Assembly (NCBI GenBank): GCA_024220525.1
Contig: JAMYWO010000089.1
Coordinates: 7,499 to 41,420 of the forward strand
DNA: 33,922 nucleotides
Direction of reading: 5' to 3'
DNA from: Cochliopodium minus
Taxonomy: Eukaryota; Discosea; Himatismenida; Cochliopodiidae
Below, piece after piece: positions 9,964 to 21,506 of the stretch. Position 1 is the first letter of the stretch. Each line of letters starts with the position of its first letter. The notes under the pieces were generated by a model. That model saw only the letters and a program-made list of their open reading frames with translations. It was not told the origin of the DNA and made no database searches. Position numbers and translations under genes: made by a program.

Positions 9964-12900
9964 ATTTTTTTATTTTATATTTTTATATTTTCATATTTTT
10001 ATATTTTATTTTTATTTTTATTTTTATTTTTATTTTTTATTTTTGATTTAACATTTTTTCGTTTTCTTATTTTTAGGTGCTGACTTAAATTCTTGTGACA
10101 AAGAAGGAAATACTATTCTGTTCAGAATCAGAGAACAAGCCAATGCCAACATCCTCTTCTTCTTGCAGAAAAACGGGGCCATCAGCGTCGACGAGGGACT
10201 CTATGGAGCAGTCAAAAGGAGCGAAGCCAAAACCGTCTCCTTTCTCCTCCAACACAAAGCAGATCCAAACTTGATCCTAAAAGATGGTTCTACTATCCTT
10301 TTAAACGCAAGTTCTTTAAAAAATGAATTGATTATAACTTTGCTTTTATTGAGTGGATCTGACCCAAGTTTGAAAGATTCAAACAACTCTAATTTCTACA
10401 GTCTTTTTGTTGATGGGGATCTTTTCATGTTGAGAAGTTTTTTCGGGTTTTTCCACTTTTCTCCTCACAATTTTTATGTTGGTCAGATTTTGAACAACAA
10501 GCCTCATGGTTTTGGCAAGAGGCTCTTCAAAAACAGAATTGTTTTTAGTGGTGAGTGGAGAAACGGGAAAGAATATTCGGGAAAAGGAAAGGTAAACAAA
10601 AAAAATTTTATAAAATCAAAATCTTAAAAGTTAATTATTTCGCGTTATTGTTAAAATTTTATTTTTATTTTTATTTTATATTTTTTATTTTATTTCAATT
10701 TTTATCATGATTTTTGAATCACATTTTTTTTTTTTCGTAAATAAAAATTTCTTGTCGTGACCTTATCTTATTTAGATTTTATTTATATTTATTTTTTTTA
10801 TTTTAATTTCGTATATAAAAATTTCTTTTACTAATATAATTTTTTTTTTTGATTCCAATTTTTTTATTTTTTTTTATTTTTTACAGTTTATAATTACTTA
10901 CTATGACATGTTGTCCCAAGACAAGGAAGATGTTTCAGAATGGGAGACGGATGGAGAAATATTTGAAGGTACTCCAAAAGATGGAACCGTTTTCATGAAA
11001 AACATGGAAAGAGAAGAAACTTTTCATGGTAGATTGATGGGTGGGATGAGACATGGTAAAGGTGTGTTGGTTGAAAATGGAAAAGAGTTTTTTGTTGAAT
11101 ATGATGAAAATGGATATAGAAAAAGCAAGGAAAGAACTTTTGAAGGAATAAGATTAATGATTATTGGTAAAAAAAAAAATTAACTTAAAATATTTTAAAA
11201 TTAAAATTAAAATTACATTTAAAATTAAAATTACATTTAAAATTAAAATTACATTTAAAATTAAAAATAAAAATTAAAAAATAAAAAATAAAAATAAAAT
11301 AAAAACAATAAAAAATATAAAAAATATAAAAATATAAAAATATAAAAAATATAAAAAATAAAATTTTAAATTAAAAACAAAAATAAATTAATTATCACAA
11401 CATTTTTAATTTTATTTTATTTAAAGGGAGCAAAGATGTTGGGAAGACATCTTTTAAAATGAGATTGAAAGGAGTTTATGATGAAAGGGAAAACAGAATT
11501 GCTTGTCAAAATGTTCAATACGACAAGAAAGACGAAGACATGACTCATGGTGTTGTGATAGATAAGTGGCACAACAGTGCTAATAACATGGTAAAAATTT
11601 TTTTTTTCATAATTTTTATTTTAAAAATTTTGAATTTTTTAATTATTATTTTGAATTTTTTAAAATTATTTTTTTTATTATTTTTTATAGTTATTTTCAC
11701 TTTGGGATTTTGCAGGTCATGAAGGTTAAAAAAAATTTTTTTTTTTTTTAAAATTTTTGTTTGATATGTTTTAAATAGAATATCATGTGCTACATTCCTT
11801 CTTTTTCAACAGAGGATCAGTTTATATTCTTTTGTTTGACTGTTCTGTAAATGTGGATAATATAGTGAATGAAAACAAGTTGATGTATTGGCTCCACTTT
11901 CTCCATTGCCAAGTAGGGAAGAATGCACCCATTATTTTAATTGCAACTAAAATTGATTTGCTCCAGAAAAGAATTGACAACAAAGATTTTGGGATTAGTA
12001 TTTTTTTTTTAAAAATTTTTTTTTTTAAAAAAAATATTTTTTGAAATATAATAATTTTTAATTTTGTGATTTTTTTTTTTTTTCAAAATAATTTTTTTTT
12101 AAAAAAAAAGCATCTATTGATGAAGTATTTTCTGATATTAATGAAGGTAAAAAAAATTTTTTTTTCAAAATTTATTTAATCTTTTTTTTATTCGTAATAA
12201 AGAATTGAAGAAAACAATCAAAGAAAACAGAATAGAGCTAAAATTTTATCATTTTATGAATGAACAGTCAAAAGAAAATTTCATTTTCGTCCCTCTCAAC
12301 AACAGAGAGGTGAATCTCATGAAGTCTGGGATTTCCAGAATCCACAGAATATTGTCAAGTGAGTACGATAAAATTGAGAATGGAGTTTCCACAACTTTGA
12401 AACACAAATATGTAAATTTTATATGTTTGATAATTTAAAATTATATTTATTTTCATTTTAAAATTATTTATTTTTTAATTCTAAAATTTTTGATTTTGAT
12501 TTTATATTTTTATTTTTTATTTTTATTTTTATTTTTATTTTTATTTTATATTTTTATTTTTTATTTTTATTTTTATTTTTATTTTTATTTTTATTTTTAT
12601 TTTTATTTTTATTTTTAATAATTTTTATTTTTATTTTTATTTTTATTTTTATTTTTATTTTTATTTTTATTTTTATTTTTGCTTTTTTTATTTTAGGGAT
12701 ATTTTTTTGATTATGTGATAAGGGACAATAAGAAATACAGGTCAAATTGTCATCCATTGGTGTTTCAAGTGTTGAAACATTGTGAATTTAAAAATGGAGA
12801 GATAAGGTCACAAGCTTCTGCTTTAATTTATTTAATGTTTCGTAAAAACTTTGAACATTGCAAAACTTTTACCCGTATGCGTGTTTCCTTGATTGTTGCT

Positions 12901-15900
12901 TTAACCAATTTCATTGGCACTCTCGGTATTCTTTCTCCTCCTCCCCCCTTTTTTTTTATTATTTTAAACTCTTTTTTTTTTTACTTTTTTTATTTATTAT
13001 TTATTTATTGTTTATTTCTTACTTTTTTTATTTATTATTTCTTCATTTATTTATTCTTCATTATTCTTTCTTTTATTATTTATTTTTTACTTATTAATCT
13101 TTATATTATTTATTATTTTATTTACTTATTTATTATTTTATTTATTTATTATTTATTATTTATTATTTTATTTATTTATTAAATTTTTTTTAAAGGAATT
13201 GAGGATGATTTCTATCTTAAGAGATCAATGGGTATGATTGCAAAATATGCTATCTTAGAGTTTCCCCCAAACAACGAAGAAGGTATGCACACACATCCTT
13301 TTCTTTCTTTTCATTTTCTTTTTTTATTGTTTTTAATTCATTTTTTTATTGTTATTATATTATTATTTTTAATTAATATTATTTAATTATTATTTTTAAT
13401 TAATTAATCTATTTTTTAATTTTAAATTATTCTTTTTTTTTTCCCAATGACATTATTTTTTTTAATCTTAATTTATTTGTTATTTTTTTATTGTTATTAT
13501 ATTTTTTAATTAATATTATTTTTGAATTATTTTGTTATTATTTTTGAATAGGAAAATATTTTAGACAAAAAACAGAGGAATTGATTCAAAAGATTTTCAC
13601 GATTCTTTCAGATAGTACATCAATAGGAAAGTTGACGATAGAGGGACGCCAAAATGAAATGATAAATGATCTTTATGAAAGAATTTCAGAGAATTATTGT
13701 AATTTTCCTGAATTAAGAATTTCTTGGATTGAAACCCTTGCTGAATTTCAAGAAAAAAATGAAAACTTTTCTGAAGCTGCTCAATGTTGGGTACCCTTTT
13801 TTTTTACTTTTACCTTTTACTTTCATGTTTTTTCTTTATATTTATTTCATTTCATTTCATTTCATTTTATTTCATTTTATTTCATTTTATTTTAAATTTT
13901 TCATTTTATTTTATTTTATTTTATTTTATTATTTTTTTTTTAATTTACTTTAATTTACATACCTTTATATATTTTTATTTTTAAAAAGGTTCAAATTGGG
14001 GCTTTGATATCAGAATACATGCATGTCAAACATCCTTCTAAAGGGAGACCTCTCGTAATTCTAATTTAATTTTTAAAAAATAAACTTTTATTTAAATTAT
14101 TAACATCAATTTAAAATTAAATTAAAAATAATAAAATAAAATAAAATAAAATAAAATAAAAATAATTAATTTAAAATAATTAAATATAAAAATAATTAAT
14201 TAAATAATTAAATAATAATTAAATATAAAAATAAAATAAATAATTTATTTCATATTTTTTATAAAACATTAAAACATATTTTTTTTATTTGCGAAAAAGG
14301 GATCACTTTCATTTGGAAATGTTTCGAAAAATGCGACAAGGGAAAGCAAGTACTTTAATCCATCATTAGAAGAAGAAGAGGAGGGAGTTTATGATAGCGG
14401 ACAATTTTCAGAAAATGTACAGATAGACGTTATCACCCGAATCATTTCCAAATTGAAAAAAGCAGATTTGTATGAAAGTGCGAATGAAATGTACAAACTT
14501 TTGATTCCCATCTTTGAAAAAAACCGTGATTACACTTCTCTTGAAAAATGTCATTTTGACCTCAAACACATCTTCAACAAAATCATCGCCACTGTATCCC
14601 CCTTTTTATTTTCAAATTCGTTTTATTTATTTTATTTTATTTTATTTTATTTTATTTCAAAATTTATTTAAAAATCTCTTTTATTTTATTTTATTTTATT
14701 TTATTTATTTTATTTTATTTTATTTTATTTTATTTCAAAATTTATTTAATTTTATTTTAAAATTTGTTTTATTTTATTAATTGTTGTTTTATGATGTGAA
14801 AAGAATGCAAACGAATCGAGGATGTTCGGAACATATTTCAGAGTGGGATTTTTTGGGTTGGATTTTGGAGAACTTAACCAAACAGAATGGATCTACAAAG
14901 AACGTAAACTCGCCAAATTACGTGATGTTCAAGATCGTCTCAAAGAACAATTCAACACAAAGTAAAACAAAAAAAAAATTAATTTGTTCTTATTTCATAT
15001 TTATTTATTATTTTATTAGTTTACTCAATATTATTTATTTTTTATTTTATTTTCACTTTAATTATTTCATTTATTTGTTTAAAATTTTAACAATAAAGGT
15101 GCAAGGGGAACATAGAAATCTACCAAAAAACAGGGAAATTTGACGTAGAAAACATGGATGGAGAAATGAATTACATTCAGCTTACTTCTGTAAAACCTTA
15201 CTGGCCAAAAGAAGAGGATAGTGAAAGAATCACTTATTTCGAGAGAAACAGTCGTATTGATCAATTTGTATTTGAAGCTCCATTCACCAAAATAGAAGGA
15301 AAGAATCAGGTAACATTTTTTCTTTATTAATTTTTAATTATTTAATATTCTTTAAAATTTTCTCTTTAAAAATGTATTAGGCGGAACATGTGAAGGATCA
15401 ATGGAAAAAAGTGTACATTTTGAAAACGGGATCACAATTTCCGTACATAAAAACGAGAATACCAGTTGTTTCTACTGAAATTTTGGAATTGTCTCCTCTG
15501 GAAACTTCTATAGGTGATATTGAGAAAAGAGTTATCGCAATTGAAGAAGAAATTTCCAAAAAACCTTTAAACCCAAAAACTCTTCAACCTGTTCTCCAAG
15601 GTGTTGTCAAACTGATGGTAAAATTTTTGTTTTCTTCAATTATTTTTGGTAATTTAATTTTTTGAAAAACTAAAAAGGTAAACAAAGGACCAAAAGAGAT
15701 TGTGGAGACATTTTTGATAAACGAAGAACAAATCAAATTTCCACAACACCAAATCCAAAAACTTTCTCAAGCTTTTGCTAATCTCATCCAAAAATGTGAG
15801 CAAGGACTAGCCGAAGATAGGTTGCTGACAAGAGGAACAGAACTAGAGGCTTTCCACAATGCTTTGGAAGATGGTTTGGAGGAAACAAAACAACTCATCG

Positions 15901-15965
15901 TCCCTCATTTAAAATTCTTTAGCAACAAGAAAAAGACTCGTCCTTATACTATGATTGAGAACTAG
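7848..15965 (+). CDS. Pseudo-Ras / ankyrin / MORN / Roc GTPase / DOCK DHR2 fusion protein
   Basis: Twenty exons, every junction GT-AG with matching phase, give 1,660 residues. Exons: 7848-8196, 8324-8439, 8520-8948, 9066-9888, 10077-10591, 10887-11166, 11427-11590, 11691-11724, 11779-11997, 12111-12146, 12203-12411, 12697-12925, 13196-13282, 13552-13790, 13989-14054, 14300-14593, 14804-14961, 15099-15309, 15381-15617, 15678-15965. Residues 1-165 have a Ras fold without nucleotide motifs. About 170-700 are ankyrin repeats (DKEGKTPFLLLCENKN, LKDSKERTPFYYACRNEN). About 710-825 are MORN repeats (GFGKRLFKNRIVFSGEWRNG). Residues 830-985 are a Roc domain with GSKDVGKTS, WDFAGHE and TKID. From about 1060 it is DOCK: FGTYFRVGFFG, then ERITYFERNSRIDQFVFEAP, and VLQGVVKLMVNKGP holding the likely nucleotide-sensor Val. 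No COR or DHR1 is seen. I infer a scaffold with Rho/Rac-type exchange activity. A split into two genes is unlikely because every exon joins in frame. Confidence 0.87.
9897..10055. repeat. (TTTTTA)n-type intron tract
   Basis: Irregular five-, six- and seven-base T-rich units fill the intron between exons 4 and 5 of the DOCK fusion gene. Confidence 0.8.
12490..12690. repeat. (ATTTTT)n hexamer tract in an intron
   Basis: Long run of hexamers, one interruption near 12616, inside the intron between exons 11 and 12 of the DOCK fusion gene. Its minus strand reads as alternating Ile/Lys and Asn/Lys, which is not a protein. Confidence 0.88.
13835..13935. repeat. ATTTC/TTTTA pentamer tract in an intron
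   Basis: Pentamers of TTTCA then TTTTA fill the intron between exons 14 and 15 of the DOCK fusion gene. Confidence 0.75.
14620..14780. repeat. (TTTTA)n pentamer tract in an intron
   Basis: Two blocks of TTTTA pentamers separated by a duplicated spacer containing TTTCAAAATTTATTTAA lie in the intron between exons 16 and 17 of the DOCK fusion gene. The duplicated spacer suggests local tandem duplication. Confidence 0.75.
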
Positions 15966-16138
15966 TTTACTTCCATATTTTTGAGAATATTCCTTTTATA
16001 TAAGTTTTGTTTTTCTAAAAAATCTTTGAATAAAAGTAAATCTAAAACGTTCTTATTTTTCTAAAACTTTGATTGATCATTTAAAATAAATTAAAAATAA
16101 AATTAAAAATTAAATAATTAAATTTTTTATTATTAATT

Positions 16139-16838
16139 TTAAAAATATTCTTTGGGAGTTTGAAAATGGGTGATTCCTTGTTGAAAATTTCTCATCAAAC
16201 CACCATAAGGGGAAGTATAATAATAAAACTTTAAAGTGACATTTTGATCTCTTAATTGAGTGCCCTTATCAACCAAACTGTATTCTGCACTTTCATTTAT
16301 CAAATCAATGTTGAATTCGTCATCTCTTGTTACTATCCTGTCCCATATCACCACTGTGTTTTCTTTGTGGCTATTTGTTAAATATTCTGCTGCTATGTAA
16401 ACAAATACTTGTTTTGTGTTCCAGTGAAATAGTTTTGTTAAATCTTTCAATTTTGAAAGAAAATATTGATAAAATGTGAGATATGTCATAATTTTAAAAA
16501 ATTAATATAATAGGAAATTTTTCTCACCCACTTTCAAATCAAAAGTAATATATGCAACATCAACATTTTTCTGTTCAATTTTTCTCCTTGAATTTTCAAA
16601 TTTTTTTCATTTTAATCCAAAAAAAAGGATATATGATATAATATGATGTAATTTGAGATAATATTTGTAATTAATTCTTTTCATATTCTTACAAATATTT
16701 AATTTCTCTCAAATCAAGTATAACATCAACATTATGGTCCTTTATAAATCCAGTTGCAAAATTCATTAAAACCAATCCCAACATACAATACATCACCATA
16801 GTACCTATTGAATTTAATCTATTTGTAAAGTTGTGCAT
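16139..16838 (-). CDS. SPCS3: Signal peptidase complex subunit 3 (SPC22/23)
   Basis: Three minus-strand exons, 16838-16693, about 16586-16528 and 16443-16139, give about 169 residues against roughly 180 in animals. The N-terminus MHNFTNRLNSIGTMVMY leads into one transmembrane helix, as in the family, placing the rest in the ER lumen. The lumenal part contains AYITFDLKVDLTKLFHWN, TKQVFVYIAAEY and VVIWDRIV, which match the SPCS3 core, and ends with NVTLKFYYYTSPYGG, keeping the conserved N-glycosylation site. It is a non-catalytic but essential subunit of the enzyme that cleaves signal peptides. The acceptor of exon 2 is uncertain by three bases (16586 or 16583); both keep frame. The gene converges with the DOCK fusion gene, whose stop lies 173 bp away. 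Confidence 0.93.
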
Positions 16839-17014
16839 TTTACAATATTTTTTTTATTTTATTTTTATTTGAGTCATAAAAAAAAGAAAGAATCTTATTG
16901 ATGACAAAGTCAAATGGAGAAAAAAGTAGCTAAAATCATTTATCTTTATAGTTGAAAAAATGAAACAACGTTTAATCATTTTTTTGAAAGATTAAAAAAC
17001 AAATCTCTTTAATT

Positions 17015-20000
17015 TTATTTATTATCTCCATTTGACTCCACGTTTGGAGAAATATTCTCAACAATTTCAGTCAAAGTTTCCTCTGTTTCTTTTTCAACAA
17101 AAACAAAAGAAGAGAAATTGGTAATGGAATCATCAAAAATTGGATTTGTATGATATCCATCATCATTATATTGGTTTGGTTGAACAGAATCAATCGAATT
17201 TCCATAAAAATGTTCATTAATCCACTTTAATGTTGGAAAGAGATCCACCTTTTTGGCAACTTTGACAAGAAGTTCAATTTGATTGGGATCATCAAGAGGG
17301 ATATCCGATTCAAGAAGAGGAGAAATCTTAAAAAACCTGTCTCCCAACATTTGTTGACAAATAAAATCAGATTTATCAACCATTCCATTCCACAATACAG
17401 TACTCAACTTTGGTATCCACTTTAAAGAATAAAAAAAAATGAATGAATTTGTTCTTTTTTTAAGAAAAGTTTTTTGAATTTTTACTTGGGTGTATCCCTT
17501 TTTGTTTTATTTTTTGTTTTTTTTTCAAAATTAAAAAACAAATTTCATTTAAAAATAATTAAATAAAAATTAGTTTTAAAATTATTTTTTACCCAATCAA
17601 AGTCTTTATTATTTTTTATTTTTTAATAAAATTAAAACTAAAAAAGATAGAAAAAAAAAGAAAAGAGGGAATGTACCAGTTGTAGTTTTGAAATAAGTGT
17701 TAACTTGTCCTGTTCCAATAGACAAAAGAACAATGTCTTCTTTATCAATATTCAACTTATTCATTGCAGCCAACATTGCTAAATCCTTTTTTTTTTTTAT
17801 TTATTAATTTAATTTTTTTTTAAAAAAGGAAGATTGGAAATCAAAAAATAAATCATAAAAGAAGTTGATTGAAAGCAAAAATTTTTTTTACACCTAAAAA
17901 TAATGAATGAAGAAAAAATAAGTAAAAAAGGAAAAATACTATTTTTAAATTTTTTTTTTTTATTACAGGGAGTTTGAGCAAATAGACCACCTGTCATTGT
18001 CAGAATAATTTTTTTATTTTTTTAAATTTAATTATTTCCAATCTTACCATCAATGTGATCTTTTTTTGTCAATTAAAAATAAAATAAATTATTCTGACAT
18101 AAATTTATAAAAAATAAATAAAAAAAGGTAAACTTTGATAAGCCTTGAAATAAGTAGGAGCACTGATTGTCCTCATCACAACATCACTAACCTTTTTTTA
18201 AAAAATAATTAATTTTTTTTTTAATTTTATTTTTTTTATTTTTTATTTTTATTATTTTTTATTTTTTTTACCAATGTTTCGGAATTAAGATCATCAGAAC
18301 AACAATTATCGACAACAGAAATTTCCATTTTACGAAGAGAAGGATCTTCATGATGATTGTCTAAAAGAAAAGAGGGGACGAGGAGATATTTGTTTGCATT
18401 TTTCATTTTGTTTTCTTTCCAAACTTCGTCACAAAAAGTTTTCAAAAATTTGTTGTCATAAATCGCTTGTTTTATTCCCTTAAATGCTTTTTTACTTTCT
18501 ATGAAAATAAAAATAAAAAAAATAAAAATAAAAAATATAAAATATAAAATATATAATATAGAATAAAAAATAAAAAATGGGAATTTTTTTGTTTTGCCTT
18601 TAAAAATAACTCTGCTGGTCAATTCTAAAAGTTGTCTACATGATGAAGGGAGATGTCTTTATTTAAAAATAAATATTTCAATCAAAAAAAAAAAAAAAGG
18701 TTTTTTTTTTAATTACCCAAATGCCAAGGCAGCAGCTTTTTAAAAAATATCAAAAAATTTTAATTAAAAATTAAAAATTTTTACCAGTCATTGCTAGAGA
18801 ATTAAATTAAAAAAACAAAAAAATAAAATAAAATTAAAACAAAATATAATTAAATAAAATAAATTAAAATAGGATTTTTTTAAAAAAGAAAAAAACCTCC
18901 ATTGGAAGTTCCTGCAAAAAAATCAATTTTCTCAACGAAATCGGGAAATATTTCTACTATTCTTTCCAATATTATGCTTGACATCAACCCTCTGCATCCT
19001 TCCAAAAAATTAAAAAAGTAAAAATATAAATAATGAACTAAAAAATATATAAATTAAAAATTATTTTGAATCAAAAGAATTTTTACCTCCTCCCTGTTAA
19101 TTTTTCATTTTTTTATCCAAACATTTTTGAATTTAATTTTATTTTTTTACCTCCAAACTTTTTTGAAAGAAAATTTGATGAAAAAAAGAATTAAAAAAAT
19201 TTAAAAATAAAAAAATAAAAAAAAAAAGAAATTTAATTACGAGAGTATGAAAAATTTTTTTCTTTGTTTAGGTTGGTGTGGAAGTGTTGGTTGTTGTGAA
19301 ATTAATGTTGGTGTTTGATTGATATTTTCTTCTTTGCCATCATTCAAAACCTCTTTATTTTCATCATAGATAACTAATTTTATATCCAACTCTTTCTCTA
19401 TTCTTTCCATTCCTTCTATTTCTGTTTCTGAAATTTAAATAACAAATATTAATTTAATTTTTAAAATTAAAATATAAATAAAAAATAAAAATTGAATTGT
19501 TTATTTAATTAAAAAATAAAAATGAAATAGAATTTATTTAATTAATATTAAAAATAACTATTTTATAAATAATAAATTATAATTTAATTTAATAAAAATA
19601 ATAAATTTTAATTAAAATTAAATGGATTTTTTAAAACAGAATTAACCAGGAGTCAAGGAACCAATTAGTTTTTTCTTTTCTTCCATTAATTCTTTTTCTC
19701 TGAACATCACATTTTGTATCTTTTAAAATGTAAAATTTATTGCAATTTAAAAATTGTTTTTTAAAAAAAAAAAAAAAAAATTATTAGAAAATAATTTTAG
19801 AATGTTCAAAAATAAATAATATTTAAAATAAAATGTTGAAAATAATTATTTTTTTACTTCATGAACCATTTTTACTTCAAGTAGATTATCCCTAATTTTG
19901 TACTTTTCAAAATAAAAAGAAATTATAAAAAAAATTTTAAAGATAAAAAGAAATAATTGAAAAATAAAAGAAATAAAAAAATAAAATTTAAAATAAATTT

Positions 20001-21235
20001 TTACGCCAGAAGAGTTATTGAGAGAAAAGGAAATGCAAGAAATCCATTTGTTCATGTCCGACTTTGACAATGCTGACAAATTTATTATCTTTCCATCTTC
20101 TGATGTAATCTAATTTTTAAATTAAAATAAAAAAATTATAAAATTTTTAGATATTAAATATTAAACGAAAATTAAAACATTATTTTATTATTTATTTATT
20201 ATTTATTACTTATTCATTACTTATTCATTTTTTTACTTTTTAATTTTTATTATTTTTATTATTTTTTTTATTATTTATTTTTTTACCGAGAAAGAAAATT
20301 TGTCTTTATCATTAATTTCGAGTTTTCCATTAGAAATTTGGAAAAATCCCTTTTGAATTCTTCTTGTCATCTCCAAAATTCCCTTTTCAAAAGAAACATG
20401 AATCAAACTCCTATTAATAAAGAAAATATTTTAGAATTTAAAATTAAGAAGATTTTTTATCAAAAAATAAAAAAAAGTGACCAATATTCCCCTTTTTTAA
20501 TGTAAAGTTCTCCTATTTTTTATTAAATAAATAAATAAAAAATAAAAATAAATAAATAAAAATATATTTAAAATTAACCTTTGAGTATTGGAAAGGAAAC
20601 TTCTTCATTCTTCAAAAAATTTTCAAATGTACTAAACCATTTTTCCATGTTGTGTTCTGTCTTACTAAATAGGCGTAAAAAATAAAAAATAATTGAATAG
20701 AATTAAAAATTGAATTAAATAAATTTTTTACGTTGCCAAAATAATTTCCAAATTTCCTTCTAAATTCAAAGTGAATACATAACCACTCTCTGATGTCTGA
20801 TAAAAATTAATTTTAATATTTTTCAATTAAAAAAATTAAAAAGAAAATTTCATTTTTTCTCAGTTTTATTACCTTTGCATTTAAGAGTTGAGGGGATTTC
20901 TGCTTGTAAGATACATTCTTTATTTTCTGATTTTTGAGATTATAAAAATCCTTTCCCTGTATCTCATAATATGCCAAGATTCCTTTCTCCAAAACAAAAT
21001 ACCTTTCTTTCCAATAAGAATTATTCACTTTATATTTTGTCACTGTTTGCTTTTTTAATTTTCCTTCCATTGTATCTTCTTGCACTATTTCATCTCCTTC
21101 ATTTTCTTCATTCACCTCATTCATTATCTCATTTATACTTTCTTCATTGATTATTAATTGATCATCGTTTTGTATATTGAGATTATTTGCTTGATTGGTG
21201 TTTGGGTAAAAATAAGTGTAGATTTTCTTAAACAT
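17015..21235 (-). CDS. PH-PH-patatin phospholipase with many micro-exons
   Basis: Twenty-three minus-strand exons give 710 residues: 21235-20873, 20796-20732, 20664-20579, 20512-20482, 20410-20287, 20109-20005, 19902-19858, 19719-19647, 19427-19241, 19157-19151, 19093-19087, 18998-18897, 18793-18785, 18735-18717, 18656-18598, 18498-18272, 18191-18134, 18059-18048, 17990-17967, 17778-17677, 17603-17593, 17497-17486, 17419-17015. An acidic lead is followed by PH domain 1 (57-165; SYWKERYFVLEKGILAYYE) and a second PH-like domain (172-257; GELYIKKGEYW, then SKSDMNKWISCISF). A charged linker follows. The patatin domain starts at FFILSLEGGGCRGL, the oxyanion loop; nucleophile Ser396 is in GTSNG and Asp526 in HIDGG. 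LLSIGTGQ and a WGYTQWIPKLSTVL segment complete it. It is predicted to bind phosphoinositides and release fatty acids from membrane lipids. One intron (18597-18499) uses a GC donor. Confidence 0.9.
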
Positions 21236-21506
21236 ATATTTGAATTCTTACTTCAATTTTTAATTTATTTTTTTTAATTGAAAGCTTCATAACATTTCTG
21301 AAGCATTTGAACAAAACTTTGAATTTTGGAAAAGAATATGGTTTGGAAAAAGTATTTTTTAAAAATTAAAAATTCAATGAAAGAACTTTTGTTTTCAAAC
21401 AAACTTCACTTTTAATTCTTTTTAAAATTTTTAAAAGATTCAACGTTGATAGGAGAATAAAAAATAAAAAAGATAGCAATGTTTGATTAAAAAATAAAAA
21501 AAATTA
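21236..21506. promoter_or_regulatory. Shared divergent upstream region
   Basis: The 271 bp between the start codons of the PH-patatin gene (minus) and the Sec7 gene (plus) must hold both promoters. It is A/T-rich; I see no motif that I can name. Confidence 0.4.

Noticed and set aside
11427-12146. Roc region as a separate Rab- or Ras-like small GTPase gene
   Set aside because: Its P-loop is split across a phase-1 intron from the MORN exon, with no start codon at the right place, and its 3' side joins in frame to the DOCK part.
12554-12757. Minus-strand frame of alternating Ile/Lys and Asn/Lys
   Set aside because: Direct translation of the ATTTTT hexamer array in an intron of the plus-strand gene.
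12858-13182. Plus-strand frames of Phe/Tyr/Ile resembling membrane proteins
   Set aside because: Exon 12 of the DOCK fusion stops at a clear donor at 12925; the remainder is intronic simple sequence.
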